41,517 bases of DNA from Clostridiales bacterium (lineage in GTDB: Bacteria > Bacillota > Clostridia > Saccharofermentanales > Saccharofermentanaceae): assembly GCA_017617295.1 (NCBI GenBank), contig JAFZWN010000093.1, positions 1 through 41,517 on the forward strand. Reading direction: 5' to 3'. This document shows positions 29,334 to 36,271 of the stretch, one piece after another. The notes below the pieces were generated by a model. It was not told where the DNA came from. It saw nothing but the letters and a program-made list of their open reading frames with translations, and made no database searches. Position numbers and translations under genes: made by a program. The first letter of the stretch is position 1, and each line of letters starts with the position of its first letter.

Positions 29334-31757
29334 TCAGCCTCTTTCGTTCTCAAAAGTCGCCACTCTGTTACCGATAAGGGAAATGACTTCGTCAAGCGTC
29401 TTCTGTCCCGCAAAATAAGCCTGTATCTCTTCCCTCACGATCAGCATCACCGCATTATCGGCAGAAGGAAGATGATCGCACGAACCTATCAGCTCCTCAT
29501 AGTATGCTATATCGTCTTCGGTGGCATCGGAAAGATAAAGACCGTTCATGACCATTTCCGCATCAGACGTCTCCGAACGCGTCCTGCTGTTGATGAGGTT
29601 AAACCTGTCCGAGACTTCACGGGCACCATTCTCAAAAGCTGCGATGTTCACAGGGGTCTTTGATCCGTCCGCATAGCAGTTCTGGATATCTTCGGATAAG
29701 AGCACGGAAATAAACCGCATACAGCCTTCGGGGTTATGAGAAGAGGCACTGACCGCTGCCGAATCAGGCACGAGAAGCGTCGGTCCCCTGCCGTCAGCCG
29801 AAGGGATGCCCAGGATACATGGTGTGATCGCGGAATACTTATAATCCCTCAGATACTGATCGAAAGACTCTATCGAAGTGAACCGGGCAGGATGATCGGT
29901 GACACGGTCGGATATACGGTCGAACTCGGCCAGAAGCGGATCGGACGTATCCTCTATGGGATCGTTGATGTTATCCCTGACAAACCGGGCCAGATCGCGG
30001 AATTCATTGTTATCGAAAGACAAGCTTCCGTTATCCCTGAATACATCGCTCATGTTGTCCAGGCAAAGGCAGAAGAAATCGAGTCTCGTCCGGTCCACAG
30101 GATCTTCTCCGTTACATACTGAATCAACGAAAGAAAGATAATCCCCGTAAGTCATTCCGCGGCCGTCGCCGTCCACGTTTCCTATACCGGTACTGATGCC
30201 CTCGATCCCGCAGGTAAGAGGCATCTGATATATACTGCCGTCAGTCCTTACGGCTTCAAATACGTTATCGAAGTATTCACCCTGCGGGATAACTGAAGAA
30301 AGATCCGCCAGATAACCGGAACTGTTAAAACGGTCCATGCCTATCGCGTTGATCAGTATATCGGGGCCGTCACCCGCTATCAGATCCACGGCGAGCGAAT
30401 TCTCGATATCGGCAAGTTCGGAAAGACAGGCATCCTGATCATCCTCGGGAGCAGACACGATATAGCGTTCGTCAAGGACCGCGAAGCACCCGCTGTCGCT
30501 GCTGTTATATATGCGGCAAGCCTCGGCTGTCGCGTAATCGAGCCTGCCTATCACAGCGACCCTGATAATGTCCTTTCCCGCATTGGGATTACTTTCCGCG
30601 CGGTCAAGAACAACGATCATGGAATCGTTTTCGGAAAGATATCCGTCAGGATCTCTCTCAACGTCTCCCGCCATTATTATCCGGTCGTCGGAAATACTTA
30701 CCGGCCGAAGGCTCGGAATATCGAATCGGTTGATATTACAGTTATCAAAGCTGAATATGTAAGATGATGTCTTATTCTCAAGATCGATCGTACGAAGGCC
30801 GTATCTGTCGCAGATGATGTTACCCGCAGAGGGATCATATGAGACGGAAACATCCGAAGGATCGAGAAGGCCGCTGAGCCAGTCGTAACCCTCATCCGCC
30901 TGACGGACCGACATATCGGAAACATTGAGTACAAATATATCCGCCCCGAGCCCGAAAGATCCGCAGGCCTCGAATATATACTCATCCTCCGAAGACCTTA
31001 TCATCCACATGACCGTCGTAAGACCGCCAGACGACACCTGATCTCCGATACAGACCGAACCGATATCGTTACCGCCCCGGCTCACCCCGATCATGATGTC
31101 GCTCCCGGAATCCAGCATATATCCGACGTATCCGTATACCGAGATAACATCATCTCCGAAGCTGAAGACAGAAGTTCCGAGGCACGACAATCCGGGCCCC
31201 GGGGAATCCGGAACCGGAAGCAGCTCAGTATCCCCGCTGACCGGATCGACAGAGATCTCGTGCCAGTCCGGATCCATTATCCCCGGGAACCCGAAGATAA
31301 GAGAATCTCCGCTCACATTGATCTCATAATAGGCAAATTCGACATCCGGTATTCCGAGATCCGTTAAAAGCGGATCGATCTTTTCCCGGAGATCAACTGA
31401 CCTCACCATTTCCCCTTCCGCGTCAAAGATATCGACGTGCGAGTATGTATATCCGGAATAGTCTCCGTAAGTAAAATCAAAATCCGAAGGGAAAGGGGAC
31501 GATTCATGTACGAGAAAGACCGCCTGCTCCCCGATATTCCCGATAAACTTCGTGGACACTTCGGAATAAGAGGAATCACGGTACAGTTCCCCTATATCGG
31601 ATCTTCTTATGTCGTACCAGGGAGTATCGGCCGATACCTCAGAAGGTAACGAAGGATCGTCATCCTTATGAAAAAGGCTGCATCCGGGGAACATTGCCGC
31701 CGACATAAAGATAAGAACGGCTGCCGCTCCCGATGTTGCTTTACGTAAAATATCCAT
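29334..31757 (-). CDS. Large lipoprotein with C-terminal extracellular solute-binding-like domain
   Basis: 807-aa predicted lipoprotein. The signal peptide runs to Cys26 (AAMFPGC lipobox). Residues ~45-390 have repeated strand-rich units with Asp/Gly turns, in the style of a beta-propeller. Residues ~395-800 resemble a type-1 sugar ABC substrate-binding domain: GDGPDILINAIGMDRFNSSG, YQMPLTCGIEGISTGIG, MTYGDYLSFVDSV and the late VLLSEDIQNCYADGS segment. No permease genes adjoin, so it may sense or capture rather than feed a dedicated transporter. A GGGAGAG site precedes the ATG, and a perfect 10+1+10 palindrome overlaps its likely -10. Convergent with amrS. Confidence 0.8.
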   Translation of the reverse strand: MDILRKATSGAAAVLIFMSAAMFPGCSLFHKDDDPSLPSEVSADTPWYDIRRSDIGELYRDSSYSEVSTKFIGNIGEQAVFLVHESSPFPSDFDFTYGDYSGYTYSHVDIFDAEGEMVRSVDLREKIDPLLTDLGIPDVEFAYYEINVSGDSLIFGFPGIMDPDWHEISVDPVSGDTELLPVPDSPGPGLSCLGTSVFSFGDDVISVYGYVGYMLDSGSDIMIGVSRGGNDIGSVCIGDQVSSGGLTTVMWMIRSSEDEYIFEACGSFGLGADIFVLNVSDMSVRQADEGYDWLSGLLDPSDVSVSYDPSAGNIICDRYGLRTIDLENKTSSYIFSFDNCNINRFDIPSLRPVSISDDRIIMAGDVERDPDGYLSENDSMIVVLDRAESNPNAGKDIIRVAVIGRLDYATAEACRIYNSSDSGCFAVLDERYIVSAPEDDQDACLSELADIENSLAVDLIAGDGPDILINAIGMDRFNSSGYLADLSSVIPQGEYFDNVFEAVRTDGSIYQMPLTCGIEGISTGIGNVDGDGRGMTYGDYLSFVDSVCNGEDPVDRTRLDFFCLCLDNMSDVFRDNGSLSFDNNEFRDLARFVRDNINDPIEDTSDPLLAEFDRISDRVTDHPARFTSIESFDQYLRDYKYSAITPCILGIPSADGRGPTLLVPDSAAVSASSHNPEGCMRFISVLLSEDIQNCYADGSKTPVNIAAFENGAREVSDRFNLINSRTRSETSDAEMVMNGLYLSDATEDDIAYYEELIGSCDHLPSADNAVMLIVREEIQAYFAGQKTLDEVISLIGNRVATFENERG

Positions 31758-31788
31758 TATCTTTCTCTCCCGTTCCCTGTTCCCTGTC

Positions 31789-31809
31789 CTTTGCTATAGT
31801 ATAGCAAAG
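31789..31809 (-). promoter_or_regulatory. Perfect 21-bp palindrome over the lipoprotein promoter
   Basis: CTTTGCTATA-G-TATAGCAAAG is a perfect 10+1+10 inverted repeat, 32 bp upstream of the lipoprotein ATG. It contains a minus-strand TATACT (31803-31798) that can serve as the -10, so a bound repressor would block transcription directly. The repressor is unknown. Confidence 0.6.
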
Positions 31810-31858
31810 AATTCTTAATCTAATCTTAAAACGGCCGCGATATTTTAAAGTTCGGGAA

Positions 31859-31867
31859 TGGTATAAT
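31859..31867 (+). promoter_or_regulatory. Extended -10 promoter for the kinase-like/HPRT-like operon
   Basis: TGG-TATAAT (TG 31859-31860, hexamer 31862-31867), 24 bp before the ATG at 31892; same form as the element at 26764. Confidence 0.55.
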
Positions 31868-31891
31868 CAAATATATAAAACGGAGGTGGCT

Positions 31892-32836
31892 ATGGCGCTT
31901 ATTACCATTTCCAGACAAAGCGGAAGTCTGGGTGATGAACTGGCCGAATATCTTTCAGAGAGACTGGCCTGTCCCATGGTCACCAGGGATTATGCCCTGA
32001 ACAACTTTTTCGGGGATCTCCCCGAAGGCGTGACCGCCAGGCTTAACGAGAGTGCCAAGTTCTTTCTGAACGAGATACCCGGAACAGGACATACCTACAG
32101 AGACGTCATTATAGAGAAACTGAACGAGACTGCCGATTCTTATAAGGACGGTGATCTTATAGTACTGGGACTCGGAGGCTTCTATGTCCTCGGGGGAAGG
32201 AAACAGGCTGTCAACATTCGTGTCTTCGCATCTGAAGAGACAAGAGTGTCAAGGATCGCCCGGAAATATAACATAAGTTCAGATGAAGCCGCTTCCACCC
32301 TCGCGATCGGCGACCGTAAGCACAAGAGGTTCGTAAGCATACTCTACGACAAGGACACCTCTTCAACGGATCTCTATGACCTGGCATTTAATTCCGACAG
32401 TCTCTCGGTCGAAGAGATGGGAGCTGCGGTTCTGTCGCTGTGCGAGAAGCACGATATCAGGACTTCGATATCGGAAACGACCAGAAACGACGAGTCGATC
32501 GACCACCAGAGCGAGACTCCGGTATTTAAGAATGCCACCGAGGAGGAATTCGCCAGGATACTCAATATGTATAATATCGAGTGGATGTACGAGCCCAAGA
32601 CCTTCCCGATCGAATGGGATTCCGAAGGCAATATCAAGATGGCATTCTCTCCCGATTTCTATCTGCCGAAGTTCGATCTTTATCTGGAACTGACGACGAT
32701 GGATCAGAAGTATGTCACAAAGAAGAACAAGAAACTTAGAATGGTAAAGGAACTCTATCCGGGAGTTAATGTTAAGATAGTCTATAAGAGAGATTTCCAG
32801 GAGCTGGTCGAGAGGCTCAGAGCCTTCGGAGGATAA
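31892..32836 (+). CDS. Cytidylate-kinase-like domain fused to a PD-(D/E)XK nuclease-like domain
   Basis: 314 aa. Residues ~1-190 resemble the cytidylate kinase-like family (Cytidylate_kin2): MALITISRQSGSLGDELAEY gives a degenerate P-loop, with IVLGLGGFYVL and VRVSRIARKYNISSDEA-type segments after it. Residues ~215-305 look like a PD-(D/E)XK restriction-endonuclease fold: WMYEPKTF (E234), FSPDFYLPKFDLYLELTT (P254-D255, E266-x-T268) and a following Lys cluster (KNKK). The usual Lys of ExK is Thr here. I chose the ATG at 31892 (CGGAGG, 5 bases ahead) rather than a GTG at 31886 inside the ribosome-binding site. It is 12 bp upstream of the HPRT-like gene, in one operon. The activity of either domain is unproven. 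Confidence 0.75.
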   Translation: MALITISRQSGSLGDELAEYLSERLACPMVTRDYALNNFFGDLPEGVTARLNESAKFFLNEIPGTGHTYRDVIIEKLNETADSYKDGDLIVLGLGGFYVLGGRKQAVNIRVFASEETRVSRIARKYNISSDEAASTLAIGDRKHKRFVSILYDKDTSSTDLYDLAFNSDSLSVEEMGAAVLSLCEKHDIRTSISETTRNDESIDHQSETPVFKNATEEEFARILNMYNIEWMYEPKTFPIEWDSEGNIKMAFSPDFYLPKFDLYLELTTMDQKYVTKKNKKLRMVKELYPGVNVKIVYKRDFQELVERLRAFGG

Positions 32837-32848
32837 AGAGGTAAACGG

Positions 32849-33400
32849 ATGTCATTTGTTCTGGATGATTCGATAGAGATAAAGAGAACTGTCTATGACA
32901 GTAATACCTTACAGGAAAAAGCCCATGAACTGGGACAGCAGATAACCGGGGATTATAAAGGAAAAGAACTGGTCATAGTGGGAGTAATAAAAGGAGCCCT
33001 CTATTTCTTCTCGGACCTCACCAGAGCCGTAGATCTTCCGATAATGATCGACATGATCGGCTTCGGCAATATCCCCGACACCACAAAGAAGACGGGCGCG
33101 GTAAAGATAACCAAGGACATAAACATCGATATATCCGGAAAGCATGTGATCATCGCCGAAGATGTCATCAGGACGGGACTTACGACGGCATATCTGACAT
33201 CTTATCTGGAATCAAAGGGTCCCGCCGATATAGCCATCTGCACGATGTTCTTTAACCCCGACCGTCTCCTGATCCCGATCCCTGTCAAGTACTACGGATT
33301 CGAGATCGACGACTCGTGGCTCCTGGGATACGGAATGGACAGGAATGAGATCGGCCGTAACCTCCCGTATGTCGCTGAACTTCCCAAGAAAGAACAGTAA
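32849..33400 (+). CDS. Hypoxanthine phosphoribosyltransferase-like protein
   Basis: 183-aa type I PRTase closest to bacterial HPRT: VIVGVIKGALYFFSDLTRAV, KTGAVKITKDINIDISGKHV and the C-terminal KYYGFEIDDSWLLGYGMDRN then EIGRNLPYV. HPRT makes IMP or GMP from hypoxanthine or guanine and PRPP. The PRPP loop reads IIAEDVIRTGLTT: the Asp at the catalytic position (EDxxDTG; D137 in human HPRT) is Arg108. The mobile-loop 'SY' pair is not seen either (IGFGNIPDT). So this is either a variant specificity or a non-catalytic homologue. It is paired with the kinase-nuclease gene 12 bp upstream. A GAGGT ribosome-binding site precedes the ATG. Confidence 0.85.
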   Translation: MSFVLDDSIEIKRTVYDSNTLQEKAHELGQQITGDYKGKELVIVGVIKGALYFFSDLTRAVDLPIMIDMIGFGNIPDTTKKTGAVKITKDINIDISGKHVIIAEDVIRTGLTTAYLTSYLESKGPADIAICTMFFNPDRLLIPIPVKYYGFEIDDSWLLGYGMDRNEIGRNLPYVAELPKKEQ

Positions 33401-33446
33401 AAAACACAAAACAAAAGATCCCGTCGGTTGTACCCAACGGGATCTT
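33401..33446 (-). terminator. Strong terminator, best oriented for the minus strand
   Basis: AAGATCCCGT (33415-33424) pairs with ACGGGATCTT (33437-33446). Read on the minus strand the stem is followed by TTTTGTTTTGTGTTTTTT, a strong U-tract; on the plus strand only by CTTAT. It therefore ends a minus-strand transcript coming from 34040, and weakly ends the HPRT operon. Confidence 0.75.
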
Positions 33447-33453
33447 CTTATAG

Positions 33454-34040
33454 GATAGCTCCAACGAACCAAACCAACTTGCGACCTTCGTACTTCGCAA
33501 ACCCTTTAGAAACCTCCCCGAGCTTTCATCCTTAAATCGCAACATCCAACTGACTGCAACAACCCGTTACCCTACATCGTGTAACTCATGTCTCCCATTC
33601 ACCGCATATTATCAATTATTCATTTTCCGTTTACCGCCTCCCCCCGTCTCATCCGTGGGGTGCTGCCGTAAACAATACCGGCTACTCGGTTTGCACGAAC
33701 CGACATATGATCTGTCGTGCCTCGGGATCTGCCTGTCGGCGATGACATCTCATCAGCACGCGGCCCGATCGCTCGAATCAATTGTTCTGTCACAACCTGC
33801 GACTTGTAAACGTTACCGTCCCGTCAATCGCTGTGCTCGTACTCCTCATCCTCTAACCAAGCTATGCTTCGTATCCTCATCCGCTTATGCATCGGCTATG
33901 CATGCTTCAGATCCGTTTCTTCGGCTTCGCCTCGGATCGATAAACGATCCCTGTATCGGTTCTACCCTGTGCCTGCCCGTTATAGATAAGGCGGCTTCCG
34001 AATACGATGGAGTGTTATCCTCGCATTCCCTGGAGCTATC
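33454..34040 (-). ncRNA. Candidate large structured noncoding RNA (~590 nt), family not assigned
   Basis: No credible gene lies here, but the ends pair perfectly: GATAGCTCCA (33454-33463) with TGGAGCTATC (34031-34040), 577 bases apart. Inside are many compact helices: 33479-33484/33495-33500, 33566-33570/33581-33585, 33629-33634/33668-33673 (enclosing CCCC/GGGG), 33693-33698/33715-33720, 33741-33745/33750-33754, 33887-33892/33898-33903, 33910-33915/33933-33938 (enclosing GGC/GCC) and 33934-33939/33945-33950. GGATGAG recurs on the minus strand at 33648, 33845 and 33876. The strand is set by the U-rich terminator at 33401-33446. A TGA-TAAGAT element near 34044-34052 could be its -10. I find no RNase P, tmRNA or 6S signatures. 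The size and closed form recall OLE, ROOL or GOLLD-class RNAs, without a match I can show. Confidence 0.65.
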
Positions 34041-34173
34041 TTTATCTTATCATGTAACCTGTTAGACACAATATCATTTTCAGCCCAAACAGAAGGGGTA
34101 AAAATCTCCAAAAGATCATCTGTTCAATCTGTAACACAGATGTTATAATTACTATGTTGTGTGAATAACAAAG

Positions 34174-34210
34174 AGATCCGATCCTTAACCGATCCGGGTC
34201 TTATTTTTTT
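34174..34210. terminator. Hairpin at the end of the small membrane-protein gene
   Basis: AGATCCGATC (34174-34183) pairs with GATCCGGGTCT (34191-34201) with one bulge and one G-U. On the plus strand it is followed by TATTTTTTT, and on the minus strand by CTTTGTTATT. It overlaps the last codons of the 34185-34547 gene. A TATAAT at 34144-34149 on the plus strand would give only a ~55-nt transcript ending here. Confidence 0.5.
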
Positions 34211-34547
34211 GCTCTAATATCCTGTCACGCCTTTTATACATGGCCTGGACGCTGTTCTCGAGAAAATAGTAATGCGCCACATAAGGGATCAGGAGCACCA
34301 TGAACATGAGACAGAGAATTATTACAGACATGTTATATGTGATAAGGAAAGTGAATATCGAACCCATCTCCATCAGGGCGAAAAGCACCATAACGATCAG
34401 GTGGATCAGCCTCTCGTGCTGAAAGAATCCGATCTTGATCTGAAACTCCCGGAGAAATGCGTCTATCTCTTCCGGAGAAGCTTCAGAGAGCCTGCCGGCT
34501 ATAAAACCGTCAACTTCCTTCATATAGGCAAGCATGTATTTTTTCAT
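34185..34547 (-). CDS. Small membrane protein of unknown function (two TM helices)
   Basis: 120 aa from the ATG at 34547. An amphipathic N-terminal ~50 residues is followed by two membrane helices (about residues 52-72 and 76-97) and a basic C-terminal tail (YKRRDRILEQKNKTRIG). A TTG 11 codons upstream (34580) is in frame but would sit at the predicted transcription start; AGGCGG lies 8 bases ahead of the ATG. I do not recognise a family. It lies directly upstream of the candidate large RNA on the same strand, which is worth noting because the OLE RNA also has a membrane protein partner (OapA); this is not a homology claim. Confidence 0.7.
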   Translation of the reverse strand: MKKYMLAYMKEVDGFIAGRLSEASPEEIDAFLREFQIKIGFFQHERLIHLIVMVLFALMEMGSIFTFLITYNMSVIILCLMFMVLLIPYVAHYYFLENSVQAMYKRRDRILEQKNKTRIG

Positions 34548-34583
34548 TTTCCGGACCGCCTGTTTTTTTGTCTCATCCAAAGT

Positions 34584-34612
34584 ACAATAACACTTTCGGA
34601 AAGAATATTCAA
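34584..34612 (-). promoter_or_regulatory. Promoter for the small membrane-protein gene
   Basis: On the minus strand TTGAAT (34612-34607), a 17-bp spacer and TATTGT (34589-34584), with the start expected near 34578, about 30 bases before the ATG at 34547. Confidence 0.5.
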
Positions 34613-34625
34613 AGCCTCACGTAAA

Positions 34626-34645
34626 ACAGCAGGACATCCTGCTGT
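34626..34645. promoter_or_regulatory. Palindrome between two divergent promoters
   Basis: ACAGCAGGA-CA-TCCTGCTGT is a perfect 9+2+9 inverted repeat. It lies 13 bp from the -35 of the leftward promoter and 18 bp from the -35 of the rightward one: an operator candidate shared by both genes, or a hairpin insulator. Confidence 0.5.
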
Positions 34646-34663
34646 CTTCAGATCCTTTCCAAA

Positions 34664-34692
34664 TTGACTTTACCCATACGGTATCTTACAAT
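34664..34692 (+). promoter_or_regulatory. Promoter for the flavin-reductase-like operon
   Basis: TTGACT (34664-34669), a 17-bp spacer and TACAAT (34687-34692), 33 bp before the ATG. Confidence 0.7.
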
Positions 34693-34725
34693 CCAGTTAA
34701 CCGCATCCCTGGAGGACATGATCAT

Positions 34726-35640
34726 ATGAGCAGTTTTAAAGATCTCCGTATCGTGGATAATTTCTACCAGACATCACTTTTCTTCCCCATGCCTACAGTA
34801 CTCATAAGTACTCTGACGGAGGACGGTACCACGACAGTCGGACCTTACAGTCTGGTGCAGCCTTATTATGTAGCGGGCAAGGATTATTACGCCATGCTCC
34901 TTAACGCCAGGAACTCATCCAATACCGCCCAGAACCTTCTTAGAAACGGTAAGTGCGCGATCAACTTCGTGACCGATGACCGTAAGACATTCAAGGAAGT
35001 CGTAAGACTGGGCTGGCCGGGTGACACGCCGCAGGAAAAGATGAAGGACTGCAAGTTCACTTTCGAGGACGGCCTTGCAGAAGGGGATGACAGACCTCAG
35101 GTCGTAAAGGAAGCCTTCCAGGTCATTGAATGCACCTGGATGAGGCAGCTCGACGGAGCTGACCGCGACATGCCGGGGCAGCTCGACGGCTACGAGCCTC
35201 CTTATCATGATTTCAACGGGATAACCTCCAAGTTCGGAGCGACGTTCATACTTAAGATCGATAAGATCCTCATGAAAGAGAAATACTATAACGCGATAAT
35301 AAACGGCGTAAAGGCAAAGGACTTCCCGAAGATCCCCGTCGATTACGGATACCGTGACAGCAAGAACTTCTGGTACACCAGGTTCAGCCGCGCGATCCCC
35401 GAGCTCCTGCCCATAAGATCGACTACCGTATCGAGCGTAAAGTATGCCGCCGACAGGATCGATGACAAGATCAAGTTCACCGATGAGGCATGCGCCAAGC
35501 TCGTCAATGTCCCAAGGATCTTCCTGCCCACCGTCCTTAAAGGATGCGTTGCCTGGGCACGCGAGAATAACGTGGAACTGATAACCGCTGAACACATGGA
35601 TCAGATCAACGACAAAAGATCGAAAGAAAAGCAGAAATAA
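34726..35640 (+). CDS. Flavin-reductase-like (FMN-binding split barrel) protein with C-terminal PCP_red domain
   Basis: 304 aa. The N-terminal ~200 residues match flavin reductase-like FMN-binding proteins: FFPMPTVLISTLTEDGTTTV, GPYSLVQPYYV, LNARNSSNTAQNLLRNGKCA and INFV. The C-terminal ~50 residues (IKFTDEACAKLVNVPRIFLP through ARENNVELITAEHM) match the small PCP_red domain (PF08369) found at the end of protochlorophyllide-reductase B subunits and several redox proteins. So it is likely a flavoprotein oxidoreductase of unknown substrate. A GGAGG site lies 10 bases before the ATG. A 28-bp gap leads to a 6-TM protein gene in the same operon. It has a clear sigma-A promoter with a palindrome upstream. 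Confidence 0.85.
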   Translation: MSSFKDLRIVDNFYQTSLFFPMPTVLISTLTEDGTTTVGPYSLVQPYYVAGKDYYAMLLNARNSSNTAQNLLRNGKCAINFVTDDRKTFKEVVRLGWPGDTPQEKMKDCKFTFEDGLAEGDDRPQVVKEAFQVIECTWMRQLDGADRDMPGQLDGYEPPYHDFNGITSKFGATFILKIDKILMKEKYYNAIINGVKAKDFPKIPVDYGYRDSKNFWYTRFSRAIPELLPIRSTTVSSVKYAADRIDDKIKFTDEACAKLVNVPRIFLPTVLKGCVAWARENNVELITAEHMDQINDKRSKEKQK

Positions 35641-35668
35641 GACTGCCCTTAGTAAGCGAGGATAATAT

Positions 35669-36271
35669 ATGATCACTGTACCTATGGCCCTGATGGACTT
35701 TGTACCCGTAATCCTGTTTTTGATCTGCGCGGTGATGCTCCAGCGCGGGCTTTACGACAAGATGAGCAAGGGAGCGTTTGCACTCTTTTCCGCAGGCACG
35801 ATCATGATCTTCACCGCGGGCCTTTTCAAAGCCACATGGAAGCTCCTGCTGGCATTGGATATTTGCGATTTCGAACGTCTCAGCCAGTGCTTCTTCCCCA
35901 TGCAGTCGGTGGGCTTCCTTCTGGCAGGGAGCTCCCTGATGGCCATGGTATTTTTCGATCAGAAAACGGGCGAAAAGGCAGCGTGCGTCGTTCCGTTTTC
36001 AGGGACCATGATCTTCGTTTCCGCGATGATACTCGGAATGCTCGGAATGTGCATAGGACTGTCGGTGGAAGCAAAGCGGCAGAAAAAGACCGCTGCCGCC
36101 GTCTTATTCATCATCTCATTCTTCTTTATGCTGATGATGGGATATATGTCGTCGAAAGACTTCGAGAAGGCTTCCATGAACTGGATAGCCCAGAGCATAA
36201 ACGTCGTTGCATGGCTCATCTTCCTTATCGGCTCGCGGATGATCACCCGAAAGGAAACGGCTTCATCTTAA
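35669..36271 (+). CDS. Six-TM membrane protein of unknown function
   Basis: 200 aa with hydrophobic helices at about 8-25, 35-55, 75-97, 108-131, 140-160 and 172-190, and short polar loops. No catalytic motif or family is recognised. A short basic segment (EAKRQKKT, ~135-142) and the tail SRMITRKETASS suggest cytoplasmic faces. GCGAGGA precedes the ATG by about 7 bases. It follows the flavin-reductase-like gene by 28 bp and is probably co-transcribed. Its stop codon overlaps the convergent radical SAM gene by 4 bp. Confidence 0.78.
   Translation: MITVPMALMDFVPVILFLICAVMLQRGLYDKMSKGAFALFSAGTIMIFTAGLFKATWKLLLALDICDFERLSQCFFPMQSVGFLLAGSSLMAMVFFDQKTGEKAACVVPFSGTMIFVSAMILGMLGMCIGLSVEAKRQKKTAAAVLFIISFFFMLMMGYMSSKDFEKASMNWIAQSINVVAWLIFLIGSRMITRKETASS

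Noticed and set aside
33447..34045. RNase P RNA, tmRNA, 6S or SRP RNA as the identity of the structured region
   Set aside because: I looked for GAGGAAAGTCC and the ACAGAA…GGCTTAT core of RNase P, and for the tRNA-like ends and tag frame of tmRNA. Neither is present on either strand.
33655..34065. 136-codon plus-strand open frame across the candidate RNA region
   Set aside because: Low-complexity Ser/Cys/Leu-rich translation with no domain, no proper ribosome-binding site, and it runs through the paired ends of the structured region on the strand opposite to the terminator.
34548..34580. TTG start at 34580 for the small membrane protein
   Set aside because: It coincides with the predicted transcription start and has no ribosome-binding site; the ATG at 34547 has AGGCGG at a proper distance.
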